Below, piece after piece: positions 9,381 to 17,480 of a stretch of 64,000 nucleotides of DNA. Location: contig NZ_ASWH01000001.1 of NCBI RefSeq assembly GCF_000407545.1, forward strand, positions 2,495,501 through 2,559,500. The letters run 5' to 3'. This DNA comes from Enterococcus gilvus ATCC BAA-350 (GTDB lineage Bacteria > Bacillota > Bacilli > Lactobacillales > Enterococcaceae). The notes beneath the pieces were generated by a model. That model worked only from the letters and a program-made list of their open reading frames with translations, ran no database searches and was not told the origin of the DNA. How positions within the stretch are numbered: position 1 is the first letter of the stretch; every line of letters starts with the position of its first letter. Made by a program: the position numbers and the translations under genes.

Positions 9381-9569
9381 ATGCAAGAATTTTTGACACG
9401 AGACAAATTGCCTGTGATCTTTGGTATCCTCGGTTTTATCTTAGCGGTGCTCTTCTTTACCATCGGCTTTTTTAAAACGATCTTACTTATTGTGATCACA
9501 GTCATCGGTGTAGCTCTCGGTACGTATTTAAAGAACAATCATGTTTTAGACGACTATTTAAAGAAATAG
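9381..9569 (+). CDS. DUF2273 small membrane protein
   Basis: A 62-residue protein with two hydrophobic helices separated by a short turn, the usual form of DUF2273 proteins found between amaP and asp23/gls24 genes. It has a strong AGGAGG ribosome-binding site. Its position in the alkaline-shock operon suggests that it joins the AmaP-Gls24 membrane complex, but no activity is known. Confidence 0.88.
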   Translation: MQEFLTRDKLPVIFGILGFILAVLFFTIGFFKTILLIVITVIGVALGTYLKNNHVLDDYLKK

Positions 9570-9651
9570 GGGCGCACCACACAATCAAAATTGGATAAGC
9601 TTTTTCTTTTTGAAAAAGTTCATACATTACTAAACCTAGGAGGAGAAAACA

Positions 9652-10188
9652 ATGGAAAACACAACAATCAAATCAACAGAACCAAAAAAAGAGGTCAAAG
9701 GTGAATTAACTTATGAAGACAAAGTAATTCAAAAAATCATTGGTATTGCTTTGGAAAACGTAGACGGACTATTGACCGTAGACGGCGGCTTCTTCTCTAA
9801 CATCAAAGACAAATTAGTAAACAGCGACGATGTTACTTCTGGTATCAGTACTGAAGTTGGTAAAAAACAAGTTGCTGTTGACATGGATATCGTTGCTGAA
9901 TACGGCAAGGACATTGACGACATTTACGAACAAATGAAAACATTGATTTCTGAACAAGTCGACAAAATGACTCATTTAGACGTCATCGAAGTAAACGTGA
10001 ACGTTGTAGACATCAAAACTCGTGAAGAGTATGAAGAAGACAGCGAAACAGTTCAAGATAAAGTAACAAGCGCTGCTCAAACAACTGGTAAATTCGCATC
10101 GAAACAAACTAACCGTGCGAAAAGTGCCATTGGCAACCAAACAGACAAAATCAGCGACAACTTAGAATCTGAACCACGCGTCCAATAA
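9652..10188 (+). CDS. gls24: Asp23/Gls24-family envelope stress protein
   Basis: A 178-residue Asp23/Gls24 protein: the conserved start of the domain LTYEDKVIQKIIGIALENVDG (about residues 19-39, described in part) and the GVxxEVGKKQVAVDMDI core are clear. Such proteins are abundant, soluble, and held at the membrane by AmaP in the alkaline and general stress response; in enterococci Gls24 is linked to bile resistance and virulence. A low-complexity Ser/Thr/Lys/Gln tail follows residue 135. It has its own AGGAGG site. An AT-only hairpin (9600-9618) in the 82-base gap might be a processing or attenuation site between the DUF2273 gene and gls24. Confidence 0.93.
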   Translation: MENTTIKSTEPKKEVKGELTYEDKVIQKIIGIALENVDGLLTVDGGFFSNIKDKLVNSDDVTSGISTEVGKKQVAVDMDIVAEYGKDIDDIYEQMKTLISEQVDKMTHLDVIEVNVNVVDIKTREEYEEDSETVQDKVTSAAQTTGKFASKQTNRAKSAIGNQTDKISDNLESEPRVQ

Positions 10189-10204
10189 ACTACTCTTCCC
10201 CATC

Positions 10205-10232
10205 GACTAGCCGAACCTGGCTAGTCTTTTTT
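10205..10232 (+). terminator. Intrinsic terminator of the gls24 operon
   Basis: Stem GACTAGCC (10205-10212) with GGCTAGTC (10219-10226), loop GAACCT, then six T. The first hairpin-repeat array begins at the base after the T-tract. Confidence 0.88.
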
Positions 10233-10490
10233 GCGAGTTCTACTTCCTGCTTTAGCAGGTTAGTAGAATCGTAGGCGTGGGGACCTGCTTACCATTTTTC
10301 GCTTCTTGAAAAATGGTTTCCTTATTTGGAACTAGCTGCGCGTTCTTCTTCCTGCTTTAGCAGGTTAGTAGAATCGTAGGCGGCGTGACCTGCTTGCCAT
10401 TTTTCGCTTCTTGAAAAATGGGTTCCTTATTTGGAACTAGCTGCGCGTTCTTCTTCCTGCTTTAGCAGGTTAGTAGAATCGTAGGCGGCG
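10233..10490 (+). repeat. Hairpin-repeat array 1 (2.4 tandem units, 105-bp period)
   Basis: Two full units and one partial unit repeat with a 105-base period (shared GTTC at 10237, 10342, 10447). Each unit has hairpin 1 (TTCTACT..AGTAGAA in unit 1, with inner CCTGCTTTAGCAGG), the linker ATCGTAGGCG, hairpin 2 (CCATTTTTC..GAAAAATGG) and the end block ACTAGCTG. Units 2 and 3 have TTCTTCT on the left arm. No open reading frame is present. It lies between the gls24 terminator and the terminator of the convergent peptidase gene; related arrays are at 39679-40092 and 50803-51286. Confidence 0.85.
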
Positions 10491-10550
10491 TGATTTATCA
10501 GATTTTAGTCCTAATCGCGCTAGACAATCCGTTACCTTTCCTCTTCATAA

Positions 10551-10594
10551 ACAAACCCCCCGCCAAGACAAAAAGTGCCTTTGCGGGGGGTTGT
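10551..10594 (-). terminator. Intrinsic terminator of the P1 peptidase gene
   Basis: A GC-rich stem (ACAAACCCCCCGC at 10551-10563 with GCGGGGGGTTGT at 10583-10594, one bulge) reading out of the minus-strand gene into T-rich sequence. Confidence 0.75.
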
Positions 10595-11545
10595 TTATAT
10601 TTCTTGATAGCTTAAAAAGTCGCCGTAGGTCTCTGCTGCTTTCGTGCCTTTGATGATGGCTTGACGAACTGCTTCAACGGCTAAAATCGAGACTGCTTCG
10701 AAGCTTGCCTGTATTTGATTTGCGCCTAGCACAAACAATGTATCGCCATCATAAGTAGTATGGGAGGGGCGAATGGCCCGAGCGATCCCATTATGGCTGA
10801 GGTCAGCCAATTTATTCATTTTCGCTTTAGGGAACGTCGCATTCGTCATCACACAGCCGATGACCGTATTTCCATCAAATAAGGCCTCTTCCTTTTGATA
10901 ATAGTCGAGAAATAATTCTTCCGAAAAGCCAATTTTACTCTCACCAGGTTTTCTTGCCCCAGCGATTATCTTGCCGACCTCTTCATCGAACACGTCTCCT
11001 ACCGCATTGACTGCGATCACAGCGGTTACCCATAACTTGTCGTGACGCATCGTATGAATTCCGATACCGCCCTTCATGGCGTTTTGTACGCCATTGACCG
11101 TTCCGACACTGCAGCCGGTGCCCGCACCATGGTTGCCTGCTTGAAAGAGCTGACCGTTAAATGCTTCCTCACAGGCTTTACGTCCCGCTTGATAATCTGG
11201 GCGAACATCCGAACGACCGATCCGAAGATCAAAAAGACTCGCGCCAACAACATTGGGAACATAGGTGATCCCCATGTCTCGTCCGATTTTATTTTCTTCT
11301 AAAAAATCCACGACGCCCGCATTTGCTGCCAACCCAAAAGCACTGCCGCCAGATAAGGTGACACCATGAACGAACTTCCGATTGTTTTCAGACTTTAGTG
11401 CATCTGTATCTCGTGTATTTGGCGAACCGCCACGAACAGAAACGCCCCCAGTTACCCCATCTTCGCACAGAATCACGGTACAGCCGGTCATCGCTTCCGT
11501 ATCAGTATATTGTCCAATCCGAAAAAACTCTTGATATGCTTCCAT
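10595..11545 (-). CDS. P1 (S58/DmpA-like) family peptidase
   Basis: A 316-residue protein of the DmpA/S58 N-terminal-nucleophile family. Conserved blocks are GCTVILCEDGVTGGVSVRGG and HGVTLSGGSAFGLAA in the N-terminal half, GNHGAGTGCSVG in the middle, and IGCVMTNATFPKAK near residue 240, where autocleavage and the nucleophile are expected. These enzymes are aminopeptidases or amidases; substrate is not predictable. GGAGG stands 7 bases before the ATG. It is transcribed alone, convergent with the gls24 operon. Confidence 0.88.
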   Translation of the reverse strand: MEAYQEFFRIGQYTDTEAMTGCTVILCEDGVTGGVSVRGGSPNTRDTDALKSENNRKFVHGVTLSGGSAFGLAANAGVVDFLEENKIGRDMGITYVPNVVGASLFDLRIGRSDVRPDYQAGRKACEEAFNGQLFQAGNHGAGTGCSVGTVNGVQNAMKGGIGIHTMRHDKLWVTAVIAVNAVGDVFDEEVGKIIAGARKPGESKIGFSEELFLDYYQKEEALFDGNTVIGCVMTNATFPKAKMNKLADLSHNGIARAIRPSHTTYDGDTLFVLGANQIQASFEAVSILAVEAVRQAIIKGTKAAETYGDFLSYQEI

Positions 11546-11622
11546 CTGATTCCTCCACTTATTTTCTCTAGTGTAGCGTATTCTTAGGGGCAGCTCAATT
11601 CCAGTTCGTCTTTAAATAAAAA

Positions 11623-11643
11623 AAGCCATTTAAAAAATGACTT
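11623..11643 (-). terminator. Terminator of the nucleoid-associated protein gene
   Basis: Short stem AAGCCATT/AATGACTT with one mismatch, followed on the minus strand by seven T. Confidence 0.6.
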
Positions 11644-11659
11644 TTCATAACAGCTTTTA

Positions 11660-12664
11660 TTACAAACGATTGATCACTTCGTCCACATTTTTGATCGTCA
11701 CAGAGATCGTTCCATCTGGATTGTTGATAAATTCAATCAGCTCAGGGTTGCGGTATACGTCTAACGGTACGATCAATTCAATGCCATTGGAGAGCTTCAA
11801 CTTTTGTTTGCCGTATTTTTTTTCTGTGATTTCGCGTACTTCTCTTAAAAGCGGGGCCTGATCTACATATCCTTTTTCCACCACTTCTTCTTGGAAGGCC
11901 ATTTGTGCGGAAACATTGTCTTTGAATACTTTCTGTGCAACGACCTTTGCATCGATCTGGCCGCTTTCTTCTACAATATCGTAGACAGCTTCCTTTACAT
12001 CCGCGATCACGTCGTGCTTTTGATTTTCAAATTTTTCACCGATTTTTTCGGCTGCTTTTTTGATCACACGTACATTTTCCTCCAGCGAAGGTGCTGGTCG
12101 GCTCTCGATGACCTGCGTAGAAAAATAGAGACGCTTTTCACCAGAAAACGGGTATTTTTTTTCAATCAATTCATAACTCAAATTACTCAAATGAACGACG
12201 ATGCCTTCATCTGCTTTCTGCGATTTGCTGGATAATAATGCCCGGTGAATGATCAGCTCATTCTTCAACCCTGCCTCATCTGAATCGACGAGATGTGTAT
12301 ACCCTTCATGATAATTCACCTTTAAAAAGGCGAGGTATAATTGTGTGTCCTCTTCATATAACACAACAAAGGCATCTGCACTGGGAGCCTCTTCGCTTTC
12401 CTTGTACGCTTCATACCAACGAGTCACGATTTTTTCACTCGCGGACAAAAAGTCGTGTTCCGACTGCTGACTCAAAAATGCGAAGGTCGAGTCTTCTGCC
12501 AATGTGCCTGTTTTTGTCTGAGCGGAGGAGAGTTTTTGAATCTTCTTCGTCAGATAGTCTCGTATATATTCTTTCGTTAAGTCTAATTCACTCTGGCTGT
12601 ATATCGGATCACCGGATTCGCGATCGACGATATGAAGTGCTGCTTTTTTTAAATAAATATCCAT
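11660..12664 (-). CDS. Nucleoid-associated protein (NdpA family)
   Basis: A 334-residue protein beginning MDIYLKKAALHIVDRESG, the pattern of the 37-kDa nucleoid-associated (NdpA/YejK) family. Later blocks VIESRPAPS, VEKGYVDQAPLL and the C-terminal KLSNGIELIVPLDVYRNPE fit the family. These are DNA-binding proteins associated with the nucleoid, often of uncertain role in Firmicutes and sometimes linked to mobile or defence loci; nothing of that sort is next to it here. The frame extends upstream to 12703 but without a ribosome-binding site, and the ATG at 12664 (AGGGA just upstream) fits the family start. Confidence 0.85.
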   Translation of the reverse strand: MDIYLKKAALHIVDRESGDPIYSQSELDLTKEYIRDYLTKKIQKLSSAQTKTGTLAEDSTFAFLSQQSEHDFLSASEKIVTRWYEAYKESEEAPSADAFVVLYEEDTQLYLAFLKVNYHEGYTHLVDSDEAGLKNELIIHRALLSSKSQKADEGIVVHLSNLSYELIEKKYPFSGEKRLYFSTQVIESRPAPSLEENVRVIKKAAEKIGEKFENQKHDVIADVKEAVYDIVEESGQIDAKVVAQKVFKDNVSAQMAFQEEVVEKGYVDQAPLLREVREITEKKYGKQKLKLSNGIELIVPLDVYRNPELIEFINNPDGTISVTIKNVDEVINRL

Positions 12665-12728
12665 GGATTCCCTGCTTTCTAAAATTATCGACCAAACCAT
12701 CATACACAGGAAACAGGGAATTTAGCAA

Positions 12729-13400
12729 CTATTCTTTTTCTAAAAGTTCGCCATCCTTCATTTGATAGATCTTGTCGCTCCATGTCGTCATTCGTTCATC
12801 GTGGGTCACCATGACGATCGCTTTGTTCCGCTCATGCGCTTCTTTGGCTAAAAGCTTCACGACATCATAGGCATGATCCGAGTCCAGGCTTGCAGTGGGC
12901 TCATCTGCTAAGATCAGCTGCGGATCATTGAACAAGGAACGGGCGATGGCGACCCGTTGGCGCTCACCACCAGACAAGGCTTTGGGGTACTTTTCTCGTA
13001 ATTCCCAAATATCCAGTGATTTTAGTAATTCTTCGATTTTTGCAGCGTTCTTTTCTTTTTCAATTTTTTCTACTAATTGAAACTGTTCTTTGACCTTTAG
13101 AAAAGGGATCAGATTGGCACTTTGCAAAATAAAGCCGGTTTCTTTGAACCGGGCCTTGGAGCGTTCTTTCTCCTTCATTTTCCCAAAATCTGTGCCATTG
13201 ATCCGGATCGTCCCTTCTGTCGGTGTCTGCAATCCGCCGGCAATCGTCAAAAAAGTACTTTTCCCAGATCCTGACGGGCCGATCACACTGACAAATTCTC
13301 CTTCTTCCACATGAAAATCAATTTTTTTCAAAGCGGTCACTTCTGTATGACCTTCACCAAATTTTTTCACGATTTTTTCCATCGTCAATACATCGCTCAT
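12729..13400 (-). CDS. hrtA: ABC transporter ATPase, HrtA-like (haem efflux)
   Basis: A 223-residue MacB/LolD-type ATPase with Walker A GPSGSGKST, Q-loop ILQSANLIP, signature LSGGERQRVA and Walker B LILADEPTASLD. It pairs with the FtsX-type permease just upstream, whose sequence resembles HrtB, so together they probably expel haem, as in Lactococcus and E. faecalis HrtBA. The start is the ATG at 13400, eight bases after GGAGGAG and one base after the permease stop (TAAAATG); an upstream TTG frame start is not credible. Gene symbol is by family resemblance and context. Confidence 0.82.
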   Translation of the reverse strand: MSDVLTMEKIVKKFGEGHTEVTALKKIDFHVEEGEFVSVIGPSGSGKSTFLTIAGGLQTPTEGTIRINGTDFGKMKEKERSKARFKETGFILQSANLIPFLKVKEQFQLVEKIEKEKNAAKIEELLKSLDIWELREKYPKALSGGERQRVAIARSLFNDPQLILADEPTASLDSDHAYDVVKLLAKEAHERNKAIVMVTHDERMTTWSDKIYQMKDGELLEKE

Positions 13401-13401
13401 T

Positions 13402-14472
13402 TTATTCTCCTCCAATCGCTGTTACTGGATCGACTTTTGTGACTGTACGCATAGAGAATAATCCTCCAACCATTGCGACTGCGACTAGAATCCCGCTATA
13501 GAGTGCCCATTCTTCCCAATGAACGGCAAAGGGCATCGCGCTTGGCAAGACCAAACTCGTCAGCACACTCAGACCAACTGCCGCTGCCACCCCGAGTACT
13601 CCGACTAAAAAGGCCTGTGCTAAAAGCGAGCGAACCAAATAGCTTGTTTCCACTCCTTGCGCCTTCATAACACCGAAGATCGCGGTCTTTTGCAATGTAA
13701 TGACGTACATAAAAATACCAATGATCGCTGCAACTACGACAAATAAAAAATAGATCATCGTATTCAACGTTAATTTTTCTGGGGTATAGCCGGGAATATT
13801 TTCAATAAATGTTTCCGGAGTCATTTTATCCAATTTCGTTTGGCCTTCTTTGGTATCGATCGAGGTCGTCCCCTTCGTTGCGATCAAACTGATCGGCTCG
13901 CTCTCCATTGGTTGAGAACCATACTTCAACGTTTTGAACATGGACGGACTAAGGTAGATCACAGGCGCCAAGGTGTAGGTCGTCTCCTTTGTCACACCAA
14001 CGATTTTCACCGTCTGATCATTCACCTTTATCTCCTGATGTAATTTGTAGCCTTCGGACAAAAGATTTTCTGATACGATGGCTTCATTTGTATTTTTGTA
14101 CAAGCGCCCATCTAAAACTTTTGGGACTACAAATGCGTCACTATCTGTGCCGAAGATCGATACATTGGTTTTATCCCCGCCGCTCTTTTTCTCTACAGCC
14201 GTAGAATAGATCCCTATTCCTGCCTTTTCTTTCGCTGTCACACGCTCCGTATCTTTTGCTTGCAGTTGTGACGCGTTGGCGATTTTATTGCTGTCTTCTG
14301 ATAAGATAATTGCCGACGCCCCCCAATCATCGATCGCTGTCCGATTGCCGTCTGCTAAGCCATTTGCCAAACCTGACAGCATGAACACCACATATGCAAC
14401 TAGGATCATAATACCGACGATCAGGCCATATCTTAATTTCGCATAACGAATTTCTTTCCAAGCTAAAAACAT
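13402..14472 (-). CDS. hrtB: ABC transporter permease, HrtB-like (haem efflux)
   Basis: A 356-residue MacB/FtsX-type permease: one N-terminal helix (about residues 15-37), a large extracytoplasmic domain (40-230) and three C-terminal helices. The opening MFLAWKEIRYAKLRYGLIVG and the AVDDWGAS-like block after helix 1 resemble lactococcal and enterococcal HrtB. It should form the haem-exporting channel with HrtA. The ATG at 14472 follows AAAGGGTGAG; the upstream extension to 14523 runs through the operator and is rejected. Its promoter overlaps a palindrome facing the divergent TetR gene. Confidence 0.82.
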   Translation of the reverse strand: MFLAWKEIRYAKLRYGLIVGIMILVAYVVFMLSGLANGLADGNRTAIDDWGASAIILSEDSNKIANASQLQAKDTERVTAKEKAGIGIYSTAVEKKSGGDKTNVSIFGTDSDAFVVPKVLDGRLYKNTNEAIVSENLLSEGYKLHQEIKVNDQTVKIVGVTKETTYTLAPVIYLSPSMFKTLKYGSQPMESEPISLIATKGTTSIDTKEGQTKLDKMTPETFIENIPGYTPEKLTLNTMIYFLFVVVAAIIGIFMYVITLQKTAIFGVMKAQGVETSYLVRSLLAQAFLVGVLGVAAAVGLSVLTSLVLPSAMPFAVHWEEWALYSGILVAVAMVGGLFSMRTVTKVDPVTAIGGE

Positions 14473-14494
14473 CTCACTCACCCTTTCTGATGAA

Positions 14495-14523
14495 AGAATA
14501 CGCCCAAAGTGACAAAATGTCAC
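14495..14523 (-). promoter_or_regulatory. hrtBA promoter overlapping a TetR-type operator
   Basis: On the minus strand a -35 GTGACA (plus-strand 14518-14523), a 17-base spacer and a -10 TATTCT (14495-14500) form a promoter for hrtB. The -35 is one half of the perfect palindrome GTGACAAAATGTCAC (14509-14523). A repressor bound there would block RNA polymerase. The divergent TetR gene is the obvious candidate to bind it. Confidence 0.72.
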
Positions 14524-14586
14524 CGATTTTGCTTCTGTGCTATACTAATTAAAAAGACACGACTTTTTCCGAGATGAGGTGAGCGC

Positions 14587-15177
14587 ATGCCGAAAAAAAC
14601 TTTTCTAAATTTATCAGAGGTGCGGCAAGCAGAAATCCGCGATCTATTGGTGACGATTTTTTACGAGAAACCTGTCAGTCAGGTGAAAGTAAGTGACATC
14701 GTGGAGGCATTGCAAATGTCGCGAGGGATTTTTTATAAATACTTTGAGGATTTAAACGATGCTTACGATTATTTGATTCATTATTACGCAGGACAGATCC
14801 ACGGGGAGATCATTGATCACATGACCCAGCAAGAGGGCGATTTCTTTCAAGGGATCGAAAATTTTTTAGTGCTTTACGTGGAGCTGGATCACGCTTCTGC
14901 ACGTTACCGTCAATTGGTTCTCTTGGCACAAAACAGCTATCTGTTTTCCTATCGGCCAGAAACAGACCACGGAATAGACGCGTGGAAAGAGCTTCTAGAA
15001 CAAAATGATTTCGCGATGCCGACATTGGAGGAGCAAGTAAGTTTTCTCTATTTTTCCATGAAGCTAGTGATCGATTCTTTGACGGATATGTTGGCGAACC
15101 ATTGGGGAAGAGAAGAATTACTGCAAGATTTCCGTTATAAAACACATTGGTTGACGAAGGGCATAAAAAGACGCTGA
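14587..15177 (+). CDS. TetR-family regulator, FhtR-like haem sensor
   Basis: A 196-residue TetR/AcrR protein. The N-terminal helix-turn-helix spans about residues 15-55 (VKVSDIVEALQMSRGIFYKYF), followed by a helical ligand domain rich in Tyr, His and Met. It is divergent from the HrtBA-like exporter with a shared 114-base promoter region containing a 6-3-6 palindrome, the same arrangement as E. faecalis FhtR, which senses haem and represses hrtBA. A haem ligand residue cannot be chosen by eye. A GAGGTGAG ribosome-binding site precedes the ATG. Confidence 0.82.
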   Translation: MPKKTFLNLSEVRQAEIRDLLVTIFYEKPVSQVKVSDIVEALQMSRGIFYKYFEDLNDAYDYLIHYYAGQIHGEIIDHMTQQEGDFFQGIENFLVLYVELDHASARYRQLVLLAQNSYLFSYRPETDHGIDAWKELLEQNDFAMPTLEEQVSFLYFSMKLVIDSLTDMLANHWGREELLQDFRYKTHWLTKGIKRR

Positions 15178-15196
15178 AGCGAACTTCAGCGTCTTT
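15167..15196. terminator. Bidirectional terminator between TetR gene and thrS
   Basis: A perfect 13-bp stem (15167-15179 with 15184-15196, loop CGAA) that includes the TetR stop codon; T-rich on the right and A-rich on the left. Confidence 0.87.
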
Positions 15197-15199
15197 GTT

Positions 15200-17107
15200 T
15201 TAGTAATACTGATGATTTTTTTCTTGTTGCTGCTGCTTGAGTAATTCCATAAACTCCGCTTTAGCCATTTGCTTGATCGTGTCGCTGCCATGCTTGCGAA
15301 CGGCGAAGGTCCCCTCTGACAATTCTTTGTCTCCGATCACTAAGCTGTAAGGAATTTTTCGCAATTCTGCCTCACGGATCTTCTTGCCTAGTTTTACATT
15401 TCGCAGATCCTTTTCGACACGAATTCCTGCGGCATGAAATTCTTGGAACAAGGCTTCAACGCCGGCCTCATGCGGCTGTGCAACATTGATCAGCGCTACT
15501 TGTTTCGGTGCTAACCAAAATGGGAACGCGCCTGCATAATGTTCGATCAAAATCCCAAGGAAGCGATCCAATGAACCGAAGACTGCCCGATGGATCATCA
15601 CGGGTTGTGCTTCTTGGTTCGTTTCATCCACATACGTCAGGTCAAATTTCTCTGGCATCTGGAAATCCAATTGAACCGTGGCACATTGATGGCTGCGATT
15701 CAACGCATCCTTGATGTGGATGTCGATCTTCGGTCCGTAAAAGGCCCCATCGCCTTCATTGATATTGTATTTATACCCAAGATCCGTCAACACTTTTCCA
15801 AGGGACGCTTCGGCTTCATCCCACAGTTCGATCTCACCCATAAAGTCATCTGGCCGCGTCGACAGCTCGACTCCGTACTCAAAGCCGAAAATCTTATAAA
15901 CTTCATCAATGATTTTTAACGCCAAAGCGATCTCCTGCTCGATTTGATCACGTCTGACAAAAATATGTGCGTCATCCTGACAGAAGGTTCGGACACGCAA
16001 CAGGCCATTCAATGCCCCGCTGAATTCGTGACGGTGGACTTGACCAAATTCCGCCATGCGCATCGGCAGGTCGCGGTAAGACCGCTTACGGTCCTTGTAG
16101 ATCAAGCAATGTCCCGGACAGTTCATCGGTTTTAAGGCGTAATCCTCATTGGCTACCTTCGTGAAATACATATTATTCTTATAATGATCCCAGTGACCGG
16201 AACGCTCCCATAAGCGCTGATTCAAGATCAAAGGCGTTTTGACTTCCTTGTAATCGTATTTTGCTTGCAATTCTCGCAAGAATTTTTGCAGCTCATTCCG
16301 AATGGTCAAGCCATTCTCCAAATAAAAAGGCATGCCAGGTGCTTCTTCAGAGAACATAAATAAATCGAGTTCTTTTCCAAGTTTCTGATGGCTGCGTTTT
16401 TCCGATTCTTCTAAATAGTCTAAATGCGCCAAGAGCTGTGCTTTTTCAGCAAAGACTACCCCCATGACCCGCTGCAGCATTTCTTTTTCCGGATCTCCTT
16501 GCCAGTAGGCACCAGAGACCTTTAGCAATGAGAAGTATTCAGCCGTCGCTACTTCCAGCGCCATCGGTTCAAGGAAAAACTCGGTGACATCGCCGAAGGA
16601 ATACACAAAAACAGGCTGGTCAGCAGGCATTTCAGCCAACGCAAACAATTTTAACTCGTTGTCTTTAAAGACTTCTTTCGCTTCGGATACAGGTAGAATG
16701 GCACTTTCGATCTTGGCATCCGTTTTTAATTTCTTTTTGATATGGTGCTCCAGATCCTTCAAGATCAGAGCACTTAATGGTTGATCCACTCGCAGATCGA
16801 CCCAGATCGTCTGATCCTCCCGTTGCGATTTTGCAAATAGGGCTTCGGGATAGTGCGCCTTGATTGCTTCTTGCAGCAGCAGACTGACTAACTGGCATAT
16901 TGCCGTAGTTCCTTCTGGAGAGGAGCAATCATAAAAAGCGATCTCCGCATTGTCTTTCACTGGAGTTGATAAGTCAACAAGCTCGCCATCGATACTGCCA
17001 ATGACTGCACGTTCCATCCATTGATTTTTTATCTCAAACAATGTGGTGTTTTTTGCCACCTTTTGTTTGCTTCCATTTGGTAAAACAATTTCGATTTCTT
17101 TTGACAT
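15200..17107 (-). CDS. thrS: Threonyl-tRNA synthetase lacking editing-site residues
   Basis: A 635-residue class II synthetase that charges tRNA-Thr: TGS domain (1-60), N2 domain (about 62-225), catalytic core (about 240-530) and anticodon-binding domain (about 535-630). Zinc ligands of the active site are present: Cys330 (MNCPGH), His381 (DDAHIF) and His506 (VMIHR). The N2 editing domain is degenerate. Where HxxxH is expected the protein has Gln72 and Leu76 (CQLVSLLLQ), and where the CxxxH of DLCRGPH is expected it has Phe178 and Met182 (FFLEPM). It belongs to a lineage unlike the usual enterococcal ThrS and may be a second copy. Expression is controlled by a T-box leader. Confidence 0.9.
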   Translation of the reverse strand: MSKEIEIVLPNGSKQKVAKNTTLFEIKNQWMERAVIGSIDGELVDLSTPVKDNAEIAFYDCSSPEGTTAICQLVSLLLQEAIKAHYPEALFAKSQREDQTIWVDLRVDQPLSALILKDLEHHIKKKLKTDAKIESAILPVSEAKEVFKDNELKLFALAEMPADQPVFVYSFGDVTEFFLEPMALEVATAEYFSLLKVSGAYWQGDPEKEMLQRVMGVVFAEKAQLLAHLDYLEESEKRSHQKLGKELDLFMFSEEAPGMPFYLENGLTIRNELQKFLRELQAKYDYKEVKTPLILNQRLWERSGHWDHYKNNMYFTKVANEDYALKPMNCPGHCLIYKDRKRSYRDLPMRMAEFGQVHRHEFSGALNGLLRVRTFCQDDAHIFVRRDQIEQEIALALKIIDEVYKIFGFEYGVELSTRPDDFMGEIELWDEAEASLGKVLTDLGYKYNINEGDGAFYGPKIDIHIKDALNRSHQCATVQLDFQMPEKFDLTYVDETNQEAQPVMIHRAVFGSLDRFLGILIEHYAGAFPFWLAPKQVALINVAQPHEAGVEALFQEFHAAGIRVEKDLRNVKLGKKIREAELRKIPYSLVIGDKELSEGTFAVRKHGSDTIKQMAKAEFMELLKQQQQEKNHQYY

Positions 17108-17199
17108 TCAACTCAACTCCGATCCGCTTTTTCAATAACAATTTATAGTGCGTCCCTTTTCTTACTAATTTTAACAAAAGGCGTGAAGGGTTTTCAATA

Positions 17200-17440
17200 A
17201 AAAAACGTCCCTATAAATAGGGACGTGAATAAACGTGTTACCACCCAAGTTCCCGAAAAGTATGGACTCTCCGGCTCATGAGATAGATAACGGCTATCTG
17301 CCGGACCGTGTTACGGTCACTCAAAGGGAGTAATCTTGTTTTCGCCATCAGAAGCTCCCAGCCATGGCTTCTTTCTCTGAGGATGTTCTGAAAAAAGATC
17401 GTGTCCTTCTCACTGCATTCTACTATTGATTAAAGCATAG
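17200..17440 (-). promoter_or_regulatory. T-box leader of thrS
   Basis: On the minus strand the conserved T-box sequence TTGGGTGGTAACACG (around 17235-17250) precedes an intrinsic terminator (17205-17213 with 17218-17226, then a T run). Stem I elements AGAGAAAGAAGCC and GGCTGGGAGC lie at the 5' end. A Thr specifier (ACC or ACA, in the GTGACCGTAACACGG segment) is plausible but was not fixed by folding. Uncharged tRNA-Thr should favour the antiterminator and read-through into thrS. It fills the 373-base gap between thrS and the permease gene; no other gene is seen there. Confidence 0.92.
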
Positions 17441-17480
17441 GCGTACAAAAAAAGTTTGTCAACGCTTTTCTCTTTTAGAA

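Noticed and set aside
10233..10490. Tandem 105-bp units considered as a CRISPR array
   Set aside because: Units are repeated in full without unique spacers, contain two hairpins each, and no cas genes are near.
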